A stretch of DNA of 64,000 nt from CALVLD01 sp964467585 (GTDB lineage Bacteria; Bacillota; Clostridia; Christensenellales; CAG-138): positions 1 through 64,000 of the forward strand of contig CAYXRF010000004.1 in assembly GCA_964467585.1 (NCBI GenBank), given 5' to 3'. Shown piece after piece: positions 31,434-40,200 of this stretch (positions are counted from its first letter, which is position 1; the number at the start of each line of letters is the position of its first letter). Position numbers and translations under genes: made by a program. Under the pieces are notes generated by a model. That model was not told the DNA's origin, did not search any database, and worked only from the letters and a program-made list of their open reading frames with translations.

Positions 31434-32465
31434 ATGAAGGCAAAAGTTGGCATTAACGGGTTTGGGCGCATCGGTCGCTTGGTTTTTCGTGCGGCGATTG
31501 CAAATCCCGACATCATCGTAACCTGTATAAACGATCCCTTCCTGGATGTTGATTACATGGCGTATCTTCTTAGGTACGACACCGTTCACGGCAGATTCAA
31601 CGGTGAGATCAAGGTTGAAGACGGCAAGCTCATCGTTAACGGAGAGGTTGTCAATGTGTACAGCTGCATGAACCCCGCGGAGATTCCCTGGGGTCAGCAT
31701 GAAGCCGAGTATGTTGTTGAGTCCACCGGCAAGTTCACCACAACCGAAAAGGCAGCCGCCCACTTTGCAGGCGGCGCGAAAAAGGTCGTCATATCCGCTC
31801 CAAGCGCGGATGCTCCCATGTTTGTAATGGGCGTCAACCAAAACACATACACAACGGACATGAACATCGTTTCAAACGCAAGCTGCACAACAAACTGCCT
31901 TGCGCCTCTTGCCAAGGTTATTAACGACAACTTCGGCATTGTCGAAGGTCTCATGACAACCGTTCACAGCATCACGGCAACACAGCTCACCGTTGACGGC
32001 TCATCCAAAAAGGATTGGCGCGGCGGCAGGGCGGCGGCGCACAATATCATCCCCTCAAGCACGGGCGCGGCAAAGGCTGTCGGCAAGGTTATCCCGTCGC
32101 TCAACGGCAAGCTCACGGGCATGAGCCTGCGCGTGCCGACAATAGACGTTTCAGTAGTTGACCTCACCTGCACGCTTGCAACTCCCACCACATATGATGA
32201 GATAAAAGCGGTTATGAAGGCGGCGTCCGAGAGTGAAGAGCTTAAGGGCATAGTCGGTTACACGGATGAGCCTGTTGTGTCAAGCGATTTCTATACCGAT
32301 CCCCGTACATCAATATTCGATGCAAACGCGGGCATAATGCTAAACGATCACTTTGTCAAGCTGGTCGCGTGGTATGATAACGAGTGGGGCTATTCCAACA
32401 AGCTTGTGGATCTTATTCTCCACATGGCAAGCGTAGATCATCCCTGCTGTTGCTGCTGCAAATAA
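31434..32465 (+). CDS. gap: Glyceraldehyde-3-phosphate dehydrogenase with penta-cysteine tail
   Basis: 343 residues from ATG 31434 (SD GGAGG). It converts glyceraldehyde 3-phosphate to 1,3-bisphosphoglycerate with NAD in cytosolic glycolysis. The Rossmann motif INGFGRIGRLVFRAA is at 6-20, the catalytic cysteine in SNASCTTNCLAP, then the TVHSITATQ helix with the catalytic His, and WYDNEWGYSNKLVDL near the end. Conventional GAPDH would stop soon after LILHMA. Here the protein continues SVDHPCCCCCK, five consecutive cysteines encoded by mixed codons (TGC TGT TGC TGC TGC). The tail could bind metal or form disulfides; its role is unknown. Confidence 0.95.
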   Translation: MKAKVGINGFGRIGRLVFRAAIANPDIIVTCINDPFLDVDYMAYLLRYDTVHGRFNGEIKVEDGKLIVNGEVVNVYSCMNPAEIPWGQHEAEYVVESTGKFTTTEKAAAHFAGGAKKVVISAPSADAPMFVMGVNQNTYTTDMNIVSNASCTTNCLAPLAKVINDNFGIVEGLMTTVHSITATQLTVDGSSKKDWRGGRAAAHNIIPSSTGAAKAVGKVIPSLNGKLTGMSLRVPTIDVSVVDLTCTLATPTTYDEIKAVMKAASESEELKGIVGYTDEPVVSSDFYTDPRTSIFDANAGIMLNDHFVKLVAWYDNEWGYSNKLVDLILHMASVDHPCCCCCK

Positions 32466-32557
32466 ACGGAATCAAATGCTTGCCCGTTGGCGAATGTCAG
32501 CGGGCAAGATTATTTTTTCAGCAAAAATCTTGTATGAAAGGTCAAGTATACTGTATT

Positions 32558-33775
32558 ATGAAGCCATATGAAAGACTGCTTAGGTATGCGGTGATTCATA
32601 CCGCAAGCGATGAAACAAGCAAAACCGTCCCAACAACCCAACGCCAGTTCAATCTTGCAAGGGTATTGGTGGACGAGCTTAAGGCTATGGGTGTGACGAA
32701 CGCCCGTGTTGACGATATGTGCTATGTTTATGCATCAATCCCCGCAACAAACGGCTATGAGGAAAAGCCTGCGATAGGTTTTATCGCCCATATGGACACC
32801 GTTCCGGATTTTTGCGGCGAAAATGTCAAGCCCAATGTTATACCAAACTACAATGGGGAGGACGTTTTGCTTGGCGCCGGTGAAAGGGTTCTCCGTGTGT
32901 GCGACTTTCCTCATCTTGCAAGGCTTGCGGGGCGCACGCTTATAACCACCGACGGCACGACCGTGCTGGGCGCGGACGACAAGGCGGGCGTTTCGGAGAT
33001 TATGACGGCAGTTGAACGCATAATCGGCGGCAATATCCCGCACGGCAAGCTGTGCATAGGCTTCACGCCGGATGAAGAAGTCGGCAGCGGAGCGGATCAT
33101 TTTGACGTAAAGGCTTTCGGAGCGGATTTTGCCTACACTGTTGACGGCGGAGAGGAAAACGAAATTGTATTCGAAAATTTCAATGCCGCTTCCGCAGGGG
33201 TTGATATTAACGGATTTAACGTCCATCCGGGCAGCGCAAAGGACACAATGATAAACGCATTGATAGTGGCGTGCGAGCTTAACGCCATGCTGCCCTCAGG
33301 CGAAACTCCGCGCAACACCGAGGACTATGAGGGATTTTTCCATCTGTGCGCGATGAACGGCAATGTGGAACGCGCTTCCATGTATTACATTCTGCGCGAC
33401 CACAGCGCGGCGATAATGACCGCACGAAAAGCCACCATGCGCCATATCGAAAAGCTGCTTAATGAAAAATACGGTGAGGGTACGGTAAAAATCACAATAA
33501 CCGATCAGTACCAAAATATGGAAAGCTGCATTAAGCCCTGCTTCCACCTTGTTGAAAATGCCTGCGATGTTATACGCGGGCTTGGTATGACGCCCTCCAA
33601 CGCGCCGATTCGCGGCGGCACGGATGGTGCAAGGCTCAGCTTTATGGGTCTGCCGTGTCCAAACCTCGGCACTGGCGGCTATGCTTATCATGGCCCGTAT
33701 GAGCATATCACAGCGGAGGGAATGGAGCTTGCCACGCAGGTAATAATCGGCATAATCGGAAAATACGCCGAATAA
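32558..33775 (+). CDS. pepT: Peptidase T (tripeptide aminopeptidase)
   Basis: 405 residues, normal length for this M20B dizinc enzyme, which removes N-terminal residues from tripeptides in the cytosol. Metal ligands and catalytic residues are visible in IGFIAHMDTVPD (His, catalytic Asp), TTVLGADDKAGVSEIM (bridging Asp), FTPDEEVGSGADHFD (catalytic Glu-Glu), YTVDGGEENEI and the C-terminal TGGYAYHGPYEH. The start is ATG 32558, giving MKPYERLLRYAVIHTASDETS; SD GAAAGG is rather distant (16 bases). The frame is open to 32384 inside gap, but that part is not coding. Confidence 0.93.
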   Translation: MKPYERLLRYAVIHTASDETSKTVPTTQRQFNLARVLVDELKAMGVTNARVDDMCYVYASIPATNGYEEKPAIGFIAHMDTVPDFCGENVKPNVIPNYNGEDVLLGAGERVLRVCDFPHLARLAGRTLITTDGTTVLGADDKAGVSEIMTAVERIIGGNIPHGKLCIGFTPDEEVGSGADHFDVKAFGADFAYTVDGGEENEIVFENFNAASAGVDINGFNVHPGSAKDTMINALIVACELNAMLPSGETPRNTEDYEGFFHLCAMNGNVERASMYYILRDHSAAIMTARKATMRHIEKLLNEKYGEGTVKITITDQYQNMESCIKPCFHLVENACDVIRGLGMTPSNAPIRGGTDGARLSFMGLPCPNLGTGGYAYHGPYEHITAEGMELATQVIIGIIGKYAE

Positions 33776-33830
33776 CGTCTGCGCGTCGGTGCGGCGCTTC
33801 CTCATCCAAAATTTAATAATTGGCAAAGCT

Positions 33831-33872
33831 TAACCCCAAGTGACGGTACACAGGTCATCTGGGGTTATTTTT
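33831..33872 (+). terminator. Intrinsic terminator of pepT
   Basis: TAACCCCAAGTGAC pairs with GTCATCTGGGGTTA (one mismatch, one wobble), followed by TTTTTA, 56 bases after the pepT stop. Confidence 0.75.
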
Positions 33873-33947
33873 ATCTCAAGAATAGAAAGTCCTCATATAA
33901 GGATGAGTTTTTAGGCTGATTGACTGAAGCGGCACTTCTTTGTAAAA

Positions 33948-33986
33948 CAAGGGGGAGCTTCCGCACAGCGCGGACGCTCCCCCTTG
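33948..33986 (-). terminator. Terminator of the DUF378 gene
   Basis: CAAGGGGGAGCTTCCGC and GCGGACGCTCCCCCTTG form a long GC-rich stem (one mismatch). On the minus strand it is followed by TTTTAC. It lies about 50 bases beyond the stop at 34039. Confidence 0.75.
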
Positions 33987-34038
33987 CGGTCCGTAAATGC
34001 TTTTTATCGACACAAAAAGCATTGCGAATGGTTAACGA

Positions 34039-34272
34039 TTATTTCATGTCAGGCTCGTTCTTGTCAACGCCGAGTATGGTTGCTTTGTTCCTTCTGCGAA
34101 AAAGCATTGTTATGCCCCATATTCCCGCAAGACCGACAAGAGTGTATATGATCCTCGAAACGACCGTACTCATTCCGCCGAATATCGCCGCGACGACGTC
34201 AAACTGAAAAATTCCGATCAGTCCCCAATTCAAAGCCCCGATTACTATCAATATCAGCGCGATTGTGTCCAT
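34039..34272 (-). CDS. DUF378 family small membrane protein
   Basis: 77 residues. Two membrane helices flank a short loop: MDTIALILIVIGALNWGLIGIFQFDVV and a second helix SRIIYTLVGLAGIWGITMLF, then a basic tail (RRRNK). The IGALNWGL-G motif is the DUF378 (YuzA) signature. The function is unknown. The start is ATG 34272, directly after SD AAAGGAG with 5-base spacing; the frame is open further upstream to 34320 but without an SD. Confidence 0.85.
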   Translation of the reverse strand: MDTIALILIVIGALNWGLIGIFQFDVVAAIFGGMSTVVSRIIYTLVGLAGIWGITMLFRRRNKATILGVDKNEPDMK

Positions 34273-34475
34273 GGTATCTCCTTTCAATGCGACGGTGCAT
34301 AGCCGCATATATTCGTTCACTCATATCATTTGAAAACCACGCTCTGCTTATTCACGCCAAAAAGATCTGGCAAACATGGCGCTGCAAAAAACGACGAAAA
34401 AGATACTTTCCCAAACGATGCGCGGTGATAAGCCAAGAAACTGAAAATAATTTACAACACGAGGATGTATATATA

Positions 34476-34691
34476 ATGTACAAAAACCAAACCGAAATAA
34501 TAAAGTTATCCACAGTTTCCACAGAGTTATCCACTTTTCAGCCTGATTTGGGACTTTTTGCTGTTGAAAACTTTAAGGAAAACTCAGCGGCGCTGTCGGC
34601 GTATGTCGGTCGTATTCCCCACATGAGGGAGCATGTGATACTTTTGATAAAATACTACAAGATGATTCAAAAGGTTTTGGTGGCAAAATGA
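34476..34691 (+). CDS. Small hypothetical protein overlapping DnaA-box-like sequences
   Basis: 71 residues from ATG 34476 with a weak SD GAGGA at 34461-34465. The N-terminal part encodes KLSTVSTELST, which simply reads through the repeated TTATCCAC-like sites. The C-terminal half (IPHMREHVILLIKYYKMIQKVLVAK) is amphipathic and basic. No family is recognised. It may be a real small gene or a chance frame over a regulatory region. Confidence 0.35.
   Translation: MYKNQTEIIKLSTVSTELSTFQPDLGLFAVENFKENSAALSAYVGRIPHMREHVILLIKYYKMIQKVLVAK
34506..34535 (+). promoter_or_regulatory. Cluster of DnaA-box-like sites
   Basis: TTATCCACA (34506-34514) matches the DnaA box exactly. TTATCCACT (34527-34535) differs at one base, and GTTTCCACA between them differs at two. 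The outer boxes are 21 bases apart, two helical turns. The upstream 60 bases are AT-rich. No dnaA, dnaN or other origin genes are in the window. Confidence 0.5.
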
Positions 34692-34842
34692 GCTTGAATT
34701 CCCAAACATAGAACAATATGGATTCAAACAAAAGCCTGCGCGATAAGCAAGTCGCAAAAATGAGGCGAATATTCGCGCAAGTTAAGCGTGCAGCCATATT
34801 TGCTCAATCCGTCATAATATATTCAAAACGGGGAAAAATAGC

Positions 34843-34871
34843 TTGCAAATATGAATAAACTGTGATATAGT
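34843..34871 (+). promoter_or_regulatory. Promoter of the rimP-nusA-infB operon
   Basis: TTGCAA (34843-34848), 17 bases, TATAGT (34866-34871). It is followed by a structured leader of about 125 bases before rimP. The gap 34692-35004 holds this promoter and leader and nothing else recognised. Confidence 0.7.
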
Positions 34872-34890
34872 CTTTCATGTTGTACGGATA

Positions 34891-34984
34891 GCGGGGGTTA
34901 TCCCCGCGTTTCCCGTTGTTTCTTGGCAAAAAAGCGGTCATCCGCTTTTTGATGGAGAGTGGGCAAAACCCGCTCTTTAATTTT
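34891..34984 (+). promoter_or_regulatory. Three-hairpin leader of rimP, candidate attenuator
   Basis: Three stem-loops follow one another: GCGGGG/CCCCGC (34891-34907); AAAAAGCGG-TCAT-CCGCTTTTT (34928-34950), which has the form of an intrinsic terminator; and AGAGTGGG/CCCGCTCT (34956-34976) followed by TTTAATTTT, also terminator-like. Such a leader in front of the nusA operon fits transcription attenuation, perhaps by NusA itself, but no alternative antiterminator structure has been worked out. Confidence 0.6.
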
Positions 34985-35004
34985 GAAGGGCGAAGGGTAC
35001 TGAT

Positions 35005-35472
35005 TTGAAGCTTATCGAAACAATTGCATCACTCGTTGAGCCAACCATAACCGACATGGGGTATGAGCTTTACGATATTGATTTTTTGAAGGAGTATGGC
35101 GCGTGGGAGCTGCTTATCACAATCGACAGCCCAAACGGCGTCACGCTTGACGATTGCGAGGCTGTAAGCCGTGCCGTTGAACCGATACTTGACGAAGCCG
35201 ACCCTATCGAGCAGGCGTATAACCTCACCATCAGCTCTGTTGGCATTGCCCGTCCGCTCAAGATTGAAAAGGACTTTGTGCGCAACATTGGCAACACTGT
35301 CGATATAAAGCTCTATGCCGCCATGACGGAGGGTGCGCTTCACGGCAAAAAAGCGCTTACTGGCGTGCTGACCTCATTTGATGAGGATAGCTTCACCGTC
35401 GATATCAACGGAGAAAGCTATACATTCCCCAAGAAGGCCGCGGCGCTTTTGCGTCCGCATATTGATTTTTAA
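35005..35472 (+). CDS. rimP: Ribosome maturation factor RimP
   Basis: 155 residues starting at TTG 35005, with GAAGGGCGAAGGG upstream as SD. RimP helps assemble the 30S subunit. The N-terminal domain shows the family pattern GYELYDIDFLKEYGAWELLITIDSPNGVTLDDCEAVSRAVEPILDEADPI; the C-terminal SH3-like domain has NIGNTVDIKL and a GKKALTGVLTSFDED turn. It is the first gene of the transcription/translation operon and precedes nusA by 17 bases. Confidence 0.94.
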   Translation: MKLIETIASLVEPTITDMGYELYDIDFLKEYGAWELLITIDSPNGVTLDDCEAVSRAVEPILDEADPIEQAYNLTISSVGIARPLKIEKDFVRNIGNTVDIKLYAAMTEGALHGKKALTGVLTSFDEDSFTVDINGESYTFPKKAAALLRPHIDF

Positions 35473-35489
35473 TTGAAGGAGATAAACCT

Positions 35490-36611
35490 ATGAACTCGAA
35501 CGAGCTTATCGCGGCTATGAAACAGATCGAGAAGGAGCGCGGCATTGACCGCGACGTTCTGATCGACGCGATTGAGGCGGCGCTGATATCCGCATATAAG
35601 CGCAACTATAACGTAAATACAAACGTCCGTGCCACTATGGACAGAGAAACGGGCGCTATCGGCATATTCGCATCCAAAACGGTGGTTGAAACAGATGAAA
35701 ATCCCAACGCGGAGATATCCCTTGAAGCCGCCAAAAAGATTAATCCTCTTTACGAGCTTGGCGACGTATTGGAGGAGGAGGCATACACAAAGGATTTTGG
35801 GCGCATAGCGGCTCAAACGGCAAAGCAGGTTGTAATCCAGCGCATCCGCGAGGCGGAGCAGGGCGCTATTTTCGATGAGTTTGCCGAAAAAGAGAATGAG
35901 ATTCTTACCGCGATTGTCAACCGTGTCGAAAAGAACGGAGTGTATGTTGAGCTTGGCAAAACTGACGGCATAATTCCCTTTAACGAGGTTATTCAGGGCG
36001 AAACATACAATCAGAGCGACCGCATAAAGGTGTATGTGCTAAAGGTTCAACGCAACAACAAGGGACCGCAGGTGGTTGTATCGCGCACGCATCCGGGTCT
36101 GGTTAAGCGTCTGTTTGAGCTTGAGGTTCCCGAAATTCAAAACGGCATTGTGCAGATAAAGTCCATAGCGCGTGAAGCGGGGCAGAGAACAAAGGTTGCC
36201 GTTGTGTCGTTTGATCCTCAGGTAGACGCCGTGGGCGCCTGCGTGGGGCAAAAGGGTACGCGTGTTGAGCGTATAGTTGACGAGCTTCATAACGAAAAGA
36301 TTGATATAATCGAGTGGGATCCCGACATTGCCGTATATATAGCAAAATCGCTCAGCCCCGCACGAGTGATAATGGTTTATATAAACGAGAACGAGAAGGC
36401 AGCAAAGGTAATAGTACCCGATAATCAGCTTTCGCTTGCCATAGGCAAGGAGGGGCAGAACGCCCGTCTTGCCGCAAAGCTCACCGGATGGAAGATTGAC
36501 ATCAAGTCCAAGGCTCAGGCGGATGAAGAAATGAGCCGCTATGAGCAAGAGGCGGCAGCGGAGGAAGACGGCGCGTTCGATCCGGATGATATGCCATCCG
36601 ACGTTGATTGA
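35490..36611 (+). CDS. nusA: Transcription termination/antitermination protein NusA
   Basis: 373 residues, the short Firmicutes form without the C-terminal acidic repeats of E. coli. Domains in order: N-terminal RNA-polymerase-binding domain (1-125), S1 domain (about 132-200; TAIVNRVEKNGVYVELGKTDGIIPF), KH1 (VGACVGQKGTRVERIVDELHNEKIDIIEW) and KH2 (LAIGKEGQNARLAAKLTGWKIDI). An acidic tail follows. NusA modulates pausing, termination and antitermination. The GGAG-type SD is close upstream, and it is co-transcribed with rimP and ylxR. Confidence 0.95.
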   Translation: MNSNELIAAMKQIEKERGIDRDVLIDAIEAALISAYKRNYNVNTNVRATMDRETGAIGIFASKTVVETDENPNAEISLEAAKKINPLYELGDVLEEEAYTKDFGRIAAQTAKQVVIQRIREAEQGAIFDEFAEKENEILTAIVNRVEKNGVYVELGKTDGIIPFNEVIQGETYNQSDRIKVYVLKVQRNNKGPQVVVSRTHPGLVKRLFELEVPEIQNGIVQIKSIAREAGQRTKVAVVSFDPQVDAVGACVGQKGTRVERIVDELHNEKIDIIEWDPDIAVYIAKSLSPARVIMVYINENEKAAKVIVPDNQLSLAIGKEGQNARLAAKLTGWKIDIKSKAQADEEMSRYEQEAAAEEDGAFDPDDMPSDVD

Positions 36612-36664
36612 TTGTTTCTTTTATATGATGCGCGGCTTTGCCGTGCGGAAAGGCGCGAGCTGAT

Positions 36665-36943
36665 TTGGCAAAAAAAATCCCTATGCGTATGTGCGTTGGC
36701 TGCCGCGAGATGAAAGAAAAGCGGTCACTTGTGCGCGTTGTGCGGCAGGCGGACGGCGCTTCGATTGACCTCACGGGGAAGGCAAACGGCAGAGGTGCGT
36801 ATATTTGCCCAAACGAAGCCTGCCTCATGCGGGCGGTTAAGTCCAAGGCGCTTGGACGTGCGCTTGAGACTGATATCAGCGCGGAGGTGCTTGAGGCTCT
36901 TGCCGCGGAGATTGCAAAGCGTGGGGGTGCTGAGGATGCCTGA
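36665..36943 (+). CDS. ylxR: YlxR family RNA-binding protein (RnpM)
   Basis: 92 residues from TTG 36665, chosen because it gives the family start MAKKIPMRMCVGCREMKEK and has AAAGGCG about 10 bases upstream; an earlier in-frame TTG at 36638 lacks an SD. The family motif GRGAYICPNEACLMRAVKSKALGRAL is present. YlxR homologues bind RNA; in B. subtilis one (RnpM) interacts with RNase P. The 3' end overlaps ylxQ by 8 bases. Confidence 0.9.
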   Translation: MAKKIPMRMCVGCREMKEKRSLVRVVRQADGASIDLTGKANGRGAYICPNEACLMRAVKSKALGRALETDISAEVLEALAAEIAKRGGAEDA

Positions 36944-37241
36944 CGATAGGCTGCGGTCCGCCCTCGGTTTTGCCATGAAAGCGGGGCGCGTCCGTTCGGG
37001 AGACCTTGCGGCGGAAAAAACGCTTAAAAGCGGCAGAGCAAGGCTTGCGATAGTTGACGCAAACGCTTCTGAAGCAACCTTGGCAAGGTGGACGGCAATG
37101 TGCCGCACGGCGGGGGTTCCGCTTATCAGGGCAACGGATATGGGTATGGCGATCGGGCGGGAAGCTCACATGGTCGCTTGTGTAACAGACGATGGGTTCG
37201 CAAATATGATAATGCGTTCCTATAAAGATATTGAATCGTAA
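36936..37241 (+). CDS. ylxQ: L7Ae/L30e-family RNA-binding protein YlxQ
   Basis: 101 residues from ATG 36936, overlapping the ylxR end. L7Ae features: ALGFAMKAGRVRSGDLAAEKTLKSGRARLAIVDANAS, then a GVPLIRATDMGMAIGREAHMVACVTDDGFAN strand-helix pair. YlxQ-type proteins bind kink-turn RNA. The frame is open far upstream (to 36729) within ylxR, but this is an overlap artefact. Its position between ylxR and infB is conserved in Firmicutes. Confidence 0.9.
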   Translation: MPDDRLRSALGFAMKAGRVRSGDLAAEKTLKSGRARLAIVDANASEATLARWTAMCRTAGVPLIRATDMGMAIGREAHMVACVTDDGFANMIMRSYKDIES

Positions 37242-37259
37242 TTTTTCGGGGGTAAACCA

Positions 37260-40200
37260 ATGGCAAAAAACGAACTCATTGAGACCGCAAAGCAGCTCGA
37301 AGCAAAAACAAATGAGCTTCTGACGAGGGTCAAAGAGCTTCAAACGAACCTATCCGGTTCATTACAGCAGGCAAAGCGGCAGGAGAGCAAGCTTATAGAA
37401 TCCGAGAGGGCGGCGGAAAAGGCACGCGCAGAGCGTGATGCTGCCGAGCGCCTGAAGGAATTTTTAGAATCGCAGGAGCAAAAGGGCGTTTATATCGGTG
37501 GGGAGGACGCAGAGCCGTCATCCGCCGAGGGCAACGCTTTGGAGGCGCACGCCTCAGAGGGTGCGGCGGCGCAGCAAAATGTTGCGTCCGCAGTTACCGA
37601 CGCTCCCGCGGCGGAAGCCTTTGTGCAGCCCGAGGCAAAGCCGACGCCCGCAGAGCCCGACAAGCACGCTGCGGATATTTCCGCCGCAAGCGATGGCGGC
37701 AGCGGGGCAGTTAAGCAAAGCGACATTCCCAAAACAGAAGTAATCGCCGCATCGGCAGACGATGCAGGCGTCAATACCGAACCGACAAAGTCCGCGGTCA
37801 ATGCGGACACAGGCGCTGTCGAGACGGAAAAAACCGTTGCGGCGGATAACATCAGCCTCAATGCTGCTCAGCCCAAACAAACCGATACTGTCGGCGTTGA
37901 CGCGCATTCATCCGAAAGCAAGCCGCAGACTGCAAAGAGCACCGCAAAAGCGGACGGGGCAGAAAAGCCCGACCGTCAGCAGAGCGGAAGTACACAGCAG
38001 CGTGCTCCCTATAATCAGCAGGGTACACAGCAGCGTGCTCCCTATAATCAGCAGGGCACTCAGCAACGTGCTCCCTATAATCAGCAAGGCACACAGCAAC
38101 GCGCTCCCTATAATCAGCAGGGCACACAGCAACGCGCTCCCTATAATCAGCAGGGAACACAGCAACGCGCTCCCTATAATCAGCAGGGCACACAGCAGCG
38201 TGCTCCCTATAATCAACAGGGCACACAGCAGCGTGCTCCCTATAATCAGCAGGGCACACAGCAGCGTGCTCCCTATGGTCAGCAGGGCACACAGCAGCGC
38301 GCTCCCTATGGTCAGCAGGGCGGCGCGGCAGGCGCACAGCGCGGCGCACGAACTGCAGCAGCAGGCGGCGTTACTCCCGTCACCCCCGCGCCTCAGCAGC
38401 GTGACAGAACACATGACGCAAACAAGGGTCAGTATGTTCGCCGCTTCGATGATTCAAAAACCAAGAATAAAAAGGCAATTTCCAAAGAAGCTGCGCCCAG
38501 CGCAACCACATGGGATGATGAAAACGGTTTTGGCAACCGCAGAAAGCTAAAGCATCAGCAGATTCAGCAAAAGCCGGAGCCTATCGTCATTGATAAAGCA
38601 ATATTAACGAATGATCACGTCACCGTGCGTGAGCTTTCCGAAAAGCTTGGCAAGCCCGCTGCGGCGATTATTAAAAAGCTGTTCCTCATGGGTACGGTCG
38701 CCACGATTAATAACGAGATAGATTTTGAGACCTGTGAGCTTATCGCTGCGGATTTCGATATTTCTCTTGAGCTTCAGGTTGCCAAAACATATGAGGAGGT
38801 TCTTGCTGAAGCCGTTGACGAAGGCGATGATAAGACGGATTTGGTTGAGCGTCCTCCCGTTGTAACAATCATGGGTCATGTTGATCACGGTAAAACGTCT
38901 CTGCTTGACGCCATACGCGACAGCTCGATAACCTCGGGCGAGGCGGGCGGCATCACTCAGCACATAGGCGCATACACAGTCAAATGCAAGGACAGAACCA
39001 TAACGTTTATCGACACCCCGGGGCATGAGGCGTTTACCGCTATGCGTGCGCGTGGTGCTCAGGTAACAGACGTTGTAATACTGGTTGTTGCTGCGGACGA
39101 TGGCATAATGCCGCAGACGGTCGAGGCAATCAACCATTCCAAGGCGGCGGGTGTTCCGATAATCGTCGCCATAAACAAGATGGACAGAGCCGAGGCAAAC
39201 CCTGAGCGTGTTTTGCAGCAGCTTACCGAGCATGGTTTGCTGTGCGAGGATTGGGGCGGCGACACGATTTGCGTGCCGGTGTCCGCAAGAACGCATATGG
39301 GGCTTGACACTCTGCTTGAAATGGTTCTTCTTCAGGCGGATGTGCTTGAGCTCAAGGCAAACCCCAAGCGCAAGGCAAAGGGTACTGTCGTTGAGGCGCA
39401 GCTTGACAAGGGCAGAGGCCCTGTCGCAACCGTTCTCGTTCAAAACGGCACGCTGCACGTTGGTGATCCTATCGTTGCGGGCGTGGCATTCGGCAAGGTA
39501 CGCGCCATGATGGACGACAAGGGCAGACGCGTAAAGGAAGCAGGTCCCAGTCAGCCTGTTGAGGTTCTGGGCTTTAACGAGGTTCCCGCCGCGGGCGATG
39601 AAATGAACGTTGCGGATCTTGATAAGCTTTCAAAGCTTGTCGCGGAGGAACGCCGCAACAAGCTAAAGGCAGAGCAGCAAAAGCAGCTTTCAAAGGTCAG
39701 CCTTGAGGATCTGTTCACGCATATCGCTGAAGGTGACGTCAAGGATCTCAACATAGTAATTAAGGCTGATGTTGACGGTTCGGTTCAGGCGGTTAAACAG
39801 TCGCTTGAAAAGCTGTCCAACGATGAGGTTCGCGTTAAGTGCATACATGGTGCGGTCGGCGCTATAACCGCTTCAGACGTGATGTTCGCGTCGGCGTCAA
39901 ACGCGATAGTTATCGGGTTTAACGTGCGTCCCGATTCGGGCGCAAAGGCGCTTGCGGAGCAAGAAAAGGTCGACGTCCGTACCTATCGCATAATCTATCA
40001 GGCGATAGAGGATGTTGAAAATGCCATGAAGGGTATGTTCAAGCCGATATTCAAAGAGGTTCAGATTGGCAGCATCAGCGTGCGCAGCACGTTTAAGGTC
40101 AGCGGAGTCGGCGTTATCGCGGGAGCATACGTTACGGAGGGCAAGGTGCAGAGGAACGCACAGGTTCGCGTTGTGCGCGACGGCATAGTTGTGCATGAGG

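Noticed and set aside
32530..32560. Leaderless start for pepT (TATACT 6 bases before ATG 32558)
   Set aside because: No acceptable -35 box at 16-18 bases upstream; GAAAGG could serve as a distant SD.
34441..34540. Complete chromosomal origin
   Set aside because: Only two good DnaA boxes and no dnaA, dnaN, recF or gyrase genes in the window; reported only as a box cluster.
37858..38414. Long minus-strand frames with repeating ALLIIGSTLLC-type translation
   Set aside because: They are antisense readings of the infB 33-bp repeats, without SD or independent support.
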